From assembly GCA_003427395.1 (NCBI GenBank), contig BFEA01001056.1:155831-189716 (forward strand): a DNA stretch of 33,886 nucleotides, written 5' to 3'. The translations under genes were made by a program, and so were the position numbers. Under the pieces are notes generated by a model. That model was not told the origin of the DNA, searched no databases, and was given only the letters and a program-made list of their open reading frames with translations. This document shows positions 18,550 to 28,682 of the stretch, one piece after another (within the stretch, counting starts at the first letter, position 1; the number at the start of each line of letters is the position of its first letter). This DNA is from Chara braunii (taxonomy: Eukaryota > Streptophyta > Charophyceae > Charales > Characeae).

Positions 18550-20400
18550 AGAGGAGGTACGGAGGGAGGAAGAAGAAGAGGGGGGGATAGAGGAAGAGGG
18601 AGAGAAGACAAAGAAGGAACCTCTTGATATACCCTCGTAGCGAGAAGCGTAAAAGTGTCGCCTTGGAGCTGTGTATGACCCCAAAGACAACGAGGAGCTA
18701 TGGTGCACGGTAAGTCTGCAGGTAAGTCCACCTCTCTGGCCTCCACCCTCGCATCCTCCTACCACTACTCTACACCTCTACCTCAAGTAGCGCTGTGTAG
18801 CCAAGCGTCGACCTCAGCATAACAGGAATGAGCGTGATCCGGCTGTCTATAGTACTTGGCCATCTGGCTCCAATGTCTGCCTTGGTCCTGGATTGTCCAA
18901 TCAGATTACTGACCGACGATCCAGGATGCGGGCCTGCAACCTGGTCATGGAAACATGTGCTGGACCTACCGTAACACGGTCCAGCTAGGAGGGAAATGCA
19001 CCTGGTCCAAAACATCGGCTCTGGTCCTGAATCAGGACTGACTCCTGTACTCTGTACTACCTGTCCGGATCTAGGAATCGAAAGGGCGCACCCAGACCGA
19101 AAAAACCTGTGCCTAGACACAAAACCTGAGGATGAAACATGTGGAATCAGAAATTGCAGCTGCCCTCCACAAAGGAACTAACAACCCCTTTTCCAGAACC
19201 TGCACACCCTATCCTAGTGTGTTGGGCTCCCGAGGAGGCCCATGTGAGATGCGTGCATGCCACATTAATGATGACACCTGATACCTAACGGGTAGAATTG
19301 TGCTGTCCTCAGTCTCCAACGCAACAAGCAGTTGCCCTCCAGTGCTTCATCCCTGGCACAGATGAAAGGCAGGAGGAGGGGGGAAGGAGATCCATCTCTC
19401 TACACATTGACAAAGAGGGAAAAGAAAAGGAAAATAGAAAAACACAAACTGAGGAAAACTTTTCCGTGCTTTGCGGGGTGTGGTTTCAGTAATAGGTGCA
19501 CTAGGCCTGACATTTCGAGGGCCGGATGCGGTGGCCATATCCGGGTCAGGTGTTGTTCGATTGGCGCTGAGTTCTGGCCGGCAAAATGAAAAAAGAAACC
19601 CCTAAAAGCAAAAACCATGCCTGACACACAGCCTTAGCTCATTGGGTAGCCTACCAGTGTCGAATGCGCATCGTGGTATAAGCGCGCAGGTTCTCTTTGG
19701 ACCCGCGCCCTGTGCATTCTGCCCACCATCAACCGACATAGGCGTGTGTACACCGGGCAATGCAAGAGAGGTCCACGAAACCCAGCTGTGGGTTTCAAGA
19801 TACAGCTCCAACTGTGGGATCCAGCCATTGTGGCTGCCACATCGGAGGCTGCCCCCCTGGGCATGCTATTGCTGTGTGTGTGTTGTTAGAGAGCCCCGCT
19901 TGCCCCTCGTCTGGGGTTGTGCATGATCGTGGTGGGTTGGACTCAGTTGGGAAGGGCAGGGCAGGGGGGCCAGGGATCGCTGTTCCCCTAGCAAGCCAAC
20001 GGCATTCCCCTCAGTGACGTACGACAGGTGCTTGATTGCCTCCCAACAGGTCACCTTGGGCAGGTCCAGAACCTGAATCAGGGTAACCAGTTGCCGGCAA
20101 TCGAGGACCGGTCTCGCTCGATACCTGCCTTGGTGTGTGTGTGGTCAAGGTTGAGCATCCCGCCCTCGAGTGTCCCCCATCTGTGGGTGGGTCCACTTTG
20201 CCCACATGCCGGCCCCCAGCCGGACATCCACACCCTGCATGCACTGTCCCCAACACCCCTCCCAACCTTCAAAAAACAAAAAACAAAGAACCTCGCCCAA
20301 TAGAGCGATCTGCTATGTAAAAGGAACACAGACACACACAGACGTGACGGTCACAAAAAGAAAAAGACTGTTATTGGCTGCATTACTATGTGGGCCAGAT
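18546..20400. other. No recognised gene
   Basis: About 1.85 kb. A tRNA-A-box-like stretch, TTAGCTCATTGGGTAG, lies at about 19633-19648 without a convincing B box. Minus and + frames of 60-116 codons lack domains. CCTGGTCC-like words recur between 18880 and 19030. Confidence 0.4.
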
Positions 20401-20406
20401 TGTACG

Positions 20407-20481
20407 ATGTAGGTCAGGCGCTACATAGTACCTTCCGGTCCACATACCATCCGTATGGTACAGTGTAGATCAGGCACTACA
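20407..20481. repeat. Three small hairpins, two sharing a loop
   Basis: ATGTAG/CTACAT (20407-20426) and TGTAG/CTACA (20464-20481) enclose almost the same 8-nt loop (GTCAGGCG and ATCAGGCA). Between them TACCAT-CCGT-ATGGTA (20445-20460) is another perfect 6-bp stem. Confidence 0.5.
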
Positions 20482-20733
20482 GTGCGGGGGTGTATCGTCC
20501 ACACAGATGCAGGACACCTCCCCCTCCCTGAGCTGCAGGAAAACAGGAGAAGCATTCTTTTCCACCAAGTCCATAGTTTTTTAACTTTTTTTTTCCACTT
20601 CTTCTCCATTGGAAGTTTATAGGGATTTGTGAGCAACTCCTCTATGATTAATTATACGTCATTATCTAAGGCTCGTCTTATAACATTCCGACCTTTTCTA
20701 CGCTGCACAGAAAACACTCCTTCCCCGCATACT

Positions 20734-20803
20734 GCCTGGTTCTGGGTTCGACCTGGAACTACCGTACGGCCTGGTCTTGGGTTCAAGCTGGAACTGAATG
20801 AAT
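20734..20803. repeat. 35-bp tandem repeat, two diverged copies
   Basis: GCCTGGTTCTGGGTTCGACC at 20734 and GCCTGGTCTTGGGTTCAAGC at 20769, both followed by TGGAACT. Confidence 0.65.
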
Positions 20804-20917
20804 TTTGTGCACCTTTCGGGCCATGTACCAACGTAATAACCAGGCATTCTGTTCAGCGGAAGTAGGCTTGTGGAAGACTGTGGTACCTCCCTCACACTTT
20901 GCCTCCCGCCGGTTTTG

Positions 20918-20920
<3 letters not shown>

Positions 20921-20989
<69 letters not shown>
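20921..20989. repeat. (CT)n microsatellite
   Basis: About 34 uninterrupted CT units, followed by a GGA-rich stretch to about 21110. Confidence 0.95.
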
Positions 20990-20993
<4 letters not shown>

Positions 20994-21168
20994 GGAGAGG
21001 GAGGAGTGGGAGAGAGGGGAAGGACGAGCAGAGGAGGGGAATGCATAGAGGAGGGAGAGGAGGAAGAAGAGGAAAAGTTAGGGGGAAAGTCCGGGGGGCA
21101 GGGGGGGTTTGCTAAAGGTGCGAAATGGCACCACATGGCTTTGCCACGTGGCACAATTTTTTCCCGTT

Positions 21169-21192
21169 TGTGTGTGTGTGTGTGTGTGTGTG
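21169..21192. repeat. (GT)n microsatellite
   Basis: About 12 GT units, with further imperfect TGTGTGCA text to about 21225. Confidence 0.9.
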
Positions 21193-21444
21193 CATGCATG
21201 TGTGTGCAGGTGTGCATGTGTGTTTATATGTCACACTGTGTCCGTGCTGTAAACAATCACCATAACCACCCCTTTTCCACTCAGACGAGTAGATCCAAAT
21301 TTGAAGCAAACTGCTCGACCTTATTTTCTTCAACATGCAAACTGTCTACATAACAACGCCTTTTCCACCTGCGTAAGTTTAAGAGTCTTCTATAGCAAAC
21401 ATAAGGAAGGGTGTTTTGTCATGTTCGGTAGACACAACTCCATG

Positions 21445-21467
21445 AAAAAAAAAAAAAAAAAAAAAAA
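21445..21467. repeat. A23 homopolymer
   Basis: Twenty-three consecutive A. It could be the tail of an old retrocopy, but no element is recognisable upstream. Confidence 0.85.
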
Positions 21468-21737
21468 CATGACTGTGCCAGACTGTGTTTGTGTTTCGTA
21501 TTCGCTACACAGCTCCACAAAGAAAAGGCATTTGTGACAGACTATTTCATAGAGCTTTCGCCGACTCGCCTGTATCGTCATGTTCATTTATAGAACTCCA
21601 TAAAAAAGCACGAGTGTTCCAGACTGTTTGGTCGGACTTTCACTGTGTGATAGTCATGTTCACTATATTCAGGTGTGCTGTACTCTACTGTCACCCCAAC
21701 CACTACTAATTGATCCAGATGACCAGATCGCTACATC

Positions 21738-21740
<3 letters not shown>

Positions 21741-21796
<56 letters not shown>

Positions 21797-21800
21797 GTGT
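21741..21800. repeat. (GT)n microsatellite
   Basis: About 30 GT units with one GC interruption. Confidence 0.95.
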
Positions 21801-23267
21801 TTTGAATTTTCACCACAACAGCCCCCATTCCACCTAGATGAGTAGTTGATAAAAAATCAAAGCAGCTTTAATCCTATTGCAGACGACGAAGGTCCTTGAG
21901 TTGAGACAATCCAACAATCCCTTTCTTAATTGTGTTCACTTTTGCCTTCTTGCCTTCTGTGGGGTACCCCTGTCATTTGTTCTTGCCGCTCCCTTTTTAC
22001 TGTGCTCCTCATGTACAAGGCTAGCCACGTTGATTGTGGTTGAGCGCGAGCCGCCCACATTGCACACTATGAAAGGAGGCAGAGTAAAGGCGGAGGTATA
22101 TTCCTGTTCGTTTTTCCTCAGATTTCCTCAGATCTTCAGCCTAGATTTTGTCTGTTCTCTTAATGATGCTCATTCGTATGAAATTGTAAATGAAATTAAC
22201 TAGTACAAAGGAAGAGGGAGGAAGGAAATGGGAGGTGGAATTCTGACAGGGTTCTAAGAAGTCACGGCTGGAGCAGACTACCCTACGAGTGTCATGCAAG
22301 GCCAGTCAGTGTTTGGGTTGCATAGGATTTGATGACATGATCGTCTTCACGACCCCAGATAAGACCCTGGGCAGGTTCTGCGGGGCAAATTGTCCATCAT
22401 CAGTTTCGGTAGAGAGCAGACACCGACTGCACCAGCAAGAAGAAAAGCGGTAGACACACCATGTTATCACTGCCCCTTAGGTAAATTGCATAAATACCCC
22501 CAAGTATTCTGACCCGATCTGGCCACAGGCCTCCCCCGTGCATACAGTCGTCATCTCCAGGTGCTTTGTGTCCAAGGGAAGAGGAGGGGCACACCATCTA
22601 GGATACGAAGCAGACTTCCCTTTCCACTGCCACGTTTCTACATACGCGACCATTTTCTAGCTGTATCTGTGGTGGATTTCGGTCTAGGTGTAAAGATGAC
22701 GACCGTACTTTCTGATCAGACAAGTGACAGACGGTTCTGAGAAATCTATCAAGCACCTGGAACGCACAGCCACCACAAAAGCTATTGCTGCCAGAAAACA
22801 CAGTGCTCTTCCAAACAAAGCCTCCCCACGTGCAGCGTGCAGCCACCACCAAAGCAAAAAAGCTTGCTCCCAGCACACAATAGCTCCTCCCAAACATCTC
22901 CCACCATCTTCCAGTTTCCTCACACTCGTACCCTCGGCAAGGAAACCGGGTTCGCCAAACACACAACAAGCGCAGCAGCGCTGAACACACAGAGAGAGAG
23001 AGAGAGAATGGAAAACCATGTTGTCATCAACAGATCCCCTTACTCACTAGATATGCTACAATTGCGCAGAACACGCAAACACATTAGATGTTTTCTTGTG
23101 CTTGCGCAATTGAGGACAACTCCATCGAGCAATGTGGTGATGTTAACGTATTCCTCGATTGACTTTTCTCATTTCTCGTTGCTTTGGCTCACTCGTTCCG
23201 AGTCCTCGCTACTCCCACACAACCACATCAGATTCTAATGAAACTCATGTTTTTTGATAACTAGACA
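21801..23267. other. No recognised gene
   Basis: A 108-codon + frame (21877-22203) has hydrophobic stretches but no recognisable family. Minus frames at 22598-23019 are also unassigned. Confidence 0.4.
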
Positions 23268-23314
23268 GATCGTCTGTTCAAATCCTAGACGGTCGTCAGT
23301 TCGAATCCTCAAGG
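23268..23314 (+). repeat. Tandem B-box-like motifs
   Basis: GATCGTCTGTTCAAATCCT and, 23 bp later, GGTCGTCAGTTCGAATCCT. Both contain a polymerase III B-box-like core (GTTCRAATCC). No A box is seen upstream, so this is at most a SINE or tRNA fragment with a local duplication. Confidence 0.35.
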
Positions 23315-23406
23315 ATACTAGAATGTTGGGGGGCCAATTCCCTTTGGGGAAGAAACAAGGACAGAGAATCATGAATCGAGCGCACATTTTATTCAAAACA
23401 ACTCGA

Positions 23407-23505
23407 AGGTTCATAACTTCAGTTCACACTTATCCCCTTGTTTGTCCTTGACAGGTTCATAACTTCAGTTCACACTTATCCCCTTGTTTGTCCTTGACAG
23501 GTTCG
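23407..23505. repeat. 46-bp tandem duplication
   Basis: Copies at 23407-23452 and 23453-23498 are identical, starting AGGTTCATAACTTCAGTTCA, with a third partial start. A related CTGTCCTTGACAG word recurs at about 23652. Confidence 0.9.
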
Positions 23506-24607
23506 TGAACAGCACACTTTCCTCTCTCTCCAGTCGATGCGCTTCACGATGAGCATTCATTCCCACCCACAAAGGCATAAGCTTCGCTAGACAAGACGAG
23601 GCAAAGTGGTTTACAGAACTTCAAGAGTTCACCGCTCTAGTTCACAAACTCCCTGTCCTTGACAGATTAGCTGTGTCGTTAATTTTCAGGAGCCCCAGGC
23701 TGAGAAGAGTTACTGTAACAGTACCTTGGGAGTGGTGCGATGCTATCACACACTCGATGTCACCAATGGGGACGTTCCCAGCTTCTCAAACAAGAGCAGA
23801 CCCAAGAAGAGCAATGGACAGCGTACCAAACAGAGAAGGGGAAAAAGGTTGGACAGGAATGGACATCAGGCAACGTCACACTGGGAGAGAAGAGGATGGA
23901 GAGGTGGGGCAGGGAGAAGAGTACAGTCCAGCGTATTCGTGTCACAACGGACACGGCAGCAATTTTGTCAGATAAGGGGATTAGACAGCGGCGGCGAACC
24001 AACCAAGGAGCGGATCGAAAGTTTCTCATCACGCGGCAACAGCTCAACTTAACAAACCTCTTATTAATTTGATTAGGGCCAAAGGACATAGAATGTAATC
24101 ACCAAGATCAACTGCATGTCGTAACGGACGAAACCAAGAGATTGAGTGATCCATACCCTCCATCGTCGTCGTCGTCAAAAGGGGAACCATATACCTGCCC
24201 CTCTGCCCCCCCCTTTTTATAGCTCCCAGCAGCACAAGCAAGCTATCACCCAACGACCTCACCTTACCACCTTCCCCTGCTCCGTCGAACCCCTTCTCTT
24301 TTCTACCTTCTCCTCCCTGTCTTCTCATTCCTCTCCCTTCGTCTACCCCTTCCTCCGTTCTCTCCATTCGCCAGCGAGTTGGCCTGGGGACGAATAGGAT
24401 ATAATCTCCTCAATGACCATACACAAAGTTGGCGCAATGGAACCAGTTCTCAGGACCGAATGTCGAAGAGGCTGTGCAGACTCGCGACGACTTCCCACCA
24501 CCTTCCTTCTCCCCTCCTCTCACCGGCTAGACAAAGTGCATTACCGCTGAGACACCGGCACTCGAATAGCCAAAACAGCGAGAGCCCAGGTCATCGACGT
24601 TAGGGAA
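23506..24607. other. No recognised gene
   Basis: At about 23740-24050 three + frames and one - frame are simultaneously open for about 300 bp. None resembles a known protein, so this is treated as chance in purine-rich DNA. 24210-24370 is strongly pyrimidine-rich. Confidence 0.4.
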
Positions 24608-24850
24608 AGCCACAGCGACGAGGAGATGTCCATCATCCTTGTTGATGTATGACGACAGCTCGAGGAGCGATGTACGATCAGACGTCGCCTCGACATCGTT
24701 GTGCTCACCTTTCCGTGCTCGAAATCGCTCCTCGTCACATTACCGCCAAGCCACAGCAACGAGGAGATGTTCCTCATCCTCGTTTATCAGATATCGCCTC
24801 GCCATCGCTGTGTCCACCTTTCCGTGCGCGAAATCGCTCCTCCCCGCATT
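24608..24850. repeat. Imperfect tandem duplication (about 141-bp step)
   Basis: Copies start at 24608 and 24749 with AGCCACAGC.ACGAGGAGATGT. They end in ACCTTTCCGTGC.CGAAATCGC. The second is shortened by about 40 bp internally. Confidence 0.7.
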
Positions 24851-25256
24851 CCTCCAGACTTCTTTCTCTTGATCGGAAGAAAGAAAACGAGACAAACGGT
24901 AGCATCGCCGCGAAAGCGAACTGCCTCGGACAGTAGACAACGACCTATATCCGCTGACAGTTGTGCTAGGGTCGGGGCATGATACTCACACACGCATTCC
25001 CGAGACGGAATACTTAGATGCGACGACCACCCACACACACTCTTCCAGAGTACCTCCAGACTTCTTTTCTCTTGATCGGAAGAAAGGAAACGAGACAAAC
25101 GGTACCATCGCCGCGCAAACGAATTGCCTCGGACAGTAGACAACGACCTATACCCGCTCACAGTTGTGCTAGGGTCGGGGCATGATACTCACACAAGCAT
25201 TCCCGAGACGGAATCTTTAGATGCGACGACGACCCACACACACTACTCCAGAGTAG
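24851..25256. repeat. About 202-bp tandem duplication
   Basis: Copies at 24851-25052 and 25053-25256 share almost every base, from CCTCCAGACTTCTT through TTGATCGGAAGAAAG and GTGCTAGGGTCGGGGCATGA to CCAGAGTA. Recent, non-coding. Confidence 0.9.
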
Positions 25257-26249
25257 ACAGCAAATAGGTGTTCTAGTCCGCACCAACGGGTGTGTTTGAA
25301 CACACACCAAGTGGTCCTCCGATGACAAGGAGAGAGCAGATCGACCAGATACTGCGGCGATTATCATTAGGCCTACACACGATGGAAGTTATGGCGTACA
25401 CCACAGACTGCCACGAGAGCACGTGGTACGGGAACCGCGGAGATGGAGGATCGCCAACGGAAGCGCAGATGCCGAGACAGTACAGCGAAGAAGAGAGCCA
25501 GAGAGAGAACACAACAAGGATTGCACTGGTCATCATTACTCCAAGAGAAGTAAAAACCGGCACAGGATTAGAGAAACAGACCGAAAAAAAAATGTTGCCG
25601 AAGAGAAGATATGTGGCGCGGAGAACAACACCCAAAACGAAAAAAATCCTCGAAGACACGTCTGAATGACGGACCGTGAACATTGGCAGCGCATGAAGGG
25701 CGGGCGAACAGCGAGCTGTGAAACACCAAGGGCAGACGCAGCACTGCATCTCAAGTAATACGGAAATACGACGTACCCTAACAATACAATCTTCATTTCT
25801 AAGAATTCTGTCATTTCTAAACGCGAACGAAATCCACAAATTGATACTACGTTAAATCAGTCAGAGAAAGGAGCAAGAGACAGCGAGAAAGAGCGAGAGG
25901 CAGAGAGGTAGAGAGAGACAGAAAACAAGCTCACGCGAGCATAGCTAACAATGCACTCTACACGCACACGAAAAGAATACAGTCCGACCTTGAAAACCTG
26001 ATTTAAAGCGATGAAAACCCAGAGTGGTAAAACATATAATAGCTCAAAGTAGAAAAAAACGCGGGATGGCAAGGAGGCGGCATCATAGAGAAGTAGATTA
26101 AAAAAGGACGATGAAAGTAAACCAGCTTTAAGAAAAAACACAGCATTCAAGTCTCGATAATTATCAACAAACAGCAACGGAGTGCAACAGAGATAAATTA
26201 GAGGGGCAATGACTTCCACCTCAGACGGCTCCTCCGTACTAATATGTAT
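25257..26249. other. No confident gene; opposed open frames
   Basis: A 125-codon + frame (25292-25669) and a 188-codon - frame (25839-25273) overlap. The minus product would be hydrophobic with several possible membrane stretches; the plus product is charged. This is the usual mirror effect of purine-rich DNA, and neither has a recognisable domain. Confidence 0.3.
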
Positions 26250-26495
26250 AATATATAAAAAGCATGAGTACTTCGAAAACTACAGTGCGCAAGAACGTTC
26301 CTCAAACACCTCACAACCCGCCACAGCCCAATCCTTCTCTCGCAACAGCACCTCGCAGCATAATGCCACCGCAATATATAAAAAGCATGAGTACTTCGAA
26401 AACTACAGTGCGCAAGAACATTCCTCAAACACCTCACAACCCGCGACAGCCCAACCCTTCTCTCGCAACAGAAGCTCGCAGCATAATGTCACCGT
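26250..26495. repeat. 123-bp tandem duplication carrying a TATATAAAA box in each copy
   Basis: Copies at 26250-26372 and 26373-26495 differ at about 7 positions. Each begins AATATATAAAAAGCATGAG, so a TATA-like element is duplicated. 123 is a multiple of three and two frames stay open through both copies, but no family is recognised. Confidence 0.85.
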
Positions 26496-26672
26496 CTTGC
26501 TCGTTCGACATCAACCAGATAAATAGAATTCCTCCGCCGTAGCACAACTAATCGCCGCCTCTGTCGCCTTCCGACCACGCCCCCTCCCTCTCTCTCCCCC
26601 CCCTCGACTTTCCCTCTTCTCGATATGACCAACTCTTCAAAATCGTCTGCCATTTCTGCCGCTTCGTCCGCC

Positions 26673-26678
<6 letters not shown>

Positions 26679-26756
<78 letters not shown>
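26679..26756. repeat. (CT)n(GT)n microsatellite
   Basis: CT repeats to 26745, then GT to 26756. Confidence 0.95.
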
Positions 26757-27127
26757 CTGGTGTCTCTCTCCTCTGCTCGCTGCTTTTCTCTTGCTTGCTT
26801 CCGTCGCGACTACCCATAGACCTCCCTACCAACGCAAGAAAAAAACAGCTCTCATCATATTCGACCAAAAACGAAATTACATCGGTTCCAGAGTTTCACA
26901 ACATCAGAAGCTTGTCCAACAAGTTTAACATCTCGTTGCGACAGAAGACATTCACATCCCGGCTACAGACGCCTGCAGCAAAACGTCGGCTTAAACCCAG
27001 CAGCGAAACGACACGGAGGAGCTGGCTGCATATCCACATGCATCCCATCGACCCAGCAGCGAAACGACGTGCATACGTACGCGACCTTCACCTGGAGACA
27101 ACCGAAGCTTAACCCTTTGGGCATTGT
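26757..27127. other. No recognised gene
   Basis: A 121-codon + frame (26747-27112) starts in the microsatellite and has a repeated GCAGCGAAACGAC word (about 26999 and 27056). No domain. Confidence 0.45.
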
Positions 27128-27211
27128 GACAGCCACGGTGAGGACGAGGAGGTCCGCCACAATCACCGGGACAGCCACGGTGAGGACGAGGAGGTCCGCC
27201 ACAATCACCGG
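27128..27211. repeat. 42-bp tandem duplication, identical copies
   Basis: 27128-27169 and 27170-27211 are the same, starting GACAGCCACGGTGAGGACGA. 42 bp keeps all frames open, giving short repeat peptides such as VIVADLLVLTVAV on the minus strand, which I regard as incidental. Confidence 0.9.
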
Positions 27212-27899
27212 ACCCACTGCAACCACAGGCAAATGACAAACCGACGCCAGGCCTCTAGGAAAAGGGGTACCACATCATCCCGAAGCATCGTCGTTACCCC
27301 CTTCGGCGATCAACGTCACCGCCCGCCCGACACGAAAACCAAAAAAAAAAAAGATATACCCACCACTTAAAGCATTCTCTTCTCTCTCTGTCACACACAC
27401 ACAAACACATTATCCGGCGGGCCATGTGCACTAAGCTTAGACGTCCATACACGTGGTGCGCCAATGTCCAATTACTTCGCGCGAAATACTCCTCGAGTCG
27501 ACGTCCCGCCCATCAACACAAGAAAGATACAGCGCGGCGCTCGAGAAAGGCAACAACTAGAGACTCTTATTACACCTCGCCACCCACAACAACACGTTTG
27601 GGAGGGGAAAATTTACATAAATAATCCCACCGAGGCAAAGCTTATTTACGTCCACCCACCCCAATTCCCGGAATGCTCATTCGGATTCGCCACTTCGATG
27701 CATTCGCAGGAGCAGCAGTAGTCAAACCAATCAGTCTTGGCGAGAACAACATTTCCAACTTCCTGGGGCGTGTAGGCGGCAACGTCTTACTTCTTTCCCT
27801 GAGAACGATCACAAACTACTCACAAATCCGCCCGCGAGGAAGCACGGTAGACCGGCGACGTCACGACACATGTAAGCACACGCAGCAGACACATGTACG
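27212..27899. other. No recognised gene
   Basis: Short frames only, with A-rich and CA-rich simple stretches near 27340-27410. Confidence 0.5.
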
Positions 27900-27960
27900 C
27901 ACACAGCGACGTGTGCGCACACAGCGACGTGTGCGCACACAGCGACGTGTGCGCACACAG
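27900..27960. repeat. 18-bp minisatellite
   Basis: Three exact copies of CACACAGCGACGTGTGCG (27900, 27918, 27936) plus a partial fourth. Each unit is itself nearly palindromic (CACAC...GTGTG) and spaced for pairing, with related ACACATGTACGC / ACACGTGTACGC on both sides. Confidence 0.9.
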
Positions 27961-28203
27961 AGGAGACACGTGTACGCACGCGAAGGGCATCTCACTGTCA
28001 CTCAACACACAGATTTCCGCCACTCCTCATCAAGGAGCCGCCCCGAAGAACCCTGGGAAGAAGGGACGCGACAGCGAGCAGGAGAATGAGAAAAATACAA
28101 CCGGACGATGTGGCACAAAGAGGGACCGATGAAGCTCACATGAAATCTTCGAGATAGCGTCGGTCCTCTCTCCATGATCAGGCTAAATCACAGTGACCCA
28201 ATG

Positions 28204-28350
28204 GACAACAATATCTAAAAATTATCATCACCGTAAATAGCCGAAATGGGGCCATCACCGTCACTGCGCGACGAACAGCGGCAGCGTGGGAGACAACAAC
28301 ATCTAAAATTATCATCATCGTAAACGACCGACCGGGTCATCACCGTCACT
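28204..28350. repeat. Imperfect 88-bp-step duplication
   Basis: GACAACAATATCTAAAA at 28204 and GACAACAACATCTAAAA at 28292. Both are followed by TTATCATCA.CGTAAA and later CATCACCGTCACT. Confidence 0.7.
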
Positions 28351-28682
28351 CCAAGCCGAGCTGCGTGATGTCTGCTGCTGCTGGAAGCGCCATCGAAAGC
28401 CTTTCCCGCGGTCCGCAGTCAACGAGCGAGCGAGAGACGTGCTCCGGGGAGAGACCTTGAGAGAGGGCACACCAACCATACAGCCACGCGCTAGCACCGA
28501 TACCGACAGAAAACGTCGGCGGCGAAGGAGCACAACGGCGGCGGCGACAAGAGAAAGAGAGAAAGAGAGAAAGACGAACGGAAATGGATTAAATCAACGA
28601 AAAGGAGCTCTCTAATCCTAGACAGTGACCAAGGAAAGGAGGAAATGCAAGCAAGAAGATCGAAAGGGAGCTCTCCTCACAT
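28351..28682. other. Region 3' of the COBRA-like gene
   Basis: Would hold the 3' untranslated region of the minus-strand gene. No AATAAA signal is visible on the minus strand within the first 120 bp. A GAAAGAGAGAAAGA stretch lies near 28550. Confidence 0.4.

Noticed and set aside
18263-18765. Frames encoding Cys-Val, Ser-Leu or Arg-Glu repeats
   Set aside because: Direct translations of CT/AC microsatellites; the same applies at 20783-21217, 26548-26868 and 31394-31808.
19625-19720. Possible tRNA from TTAGCTCATTGGGTAG
   Set aside because: A good A-box look-alike but no B box and no cloverleaf pairing.
23673-24089. Four overlapping frames of 100-110 codons, three + and one -
   Set aside because: Purine-biased composition leaves several frames open; no frame shows a family motif.
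25273-25839. 188-codon hydrophobic minus frame resembling a membrane protein
   Set aside because: Mirror of an A/G-rich + strand; no conserved motif and an equally open opposite frame.
27893-28023. CRISPR-like array from the regular 18-bp repeats
   Set aside because: Units are head-to-tail with no spacers; it is a minisatellite in a eukaryotic genome.
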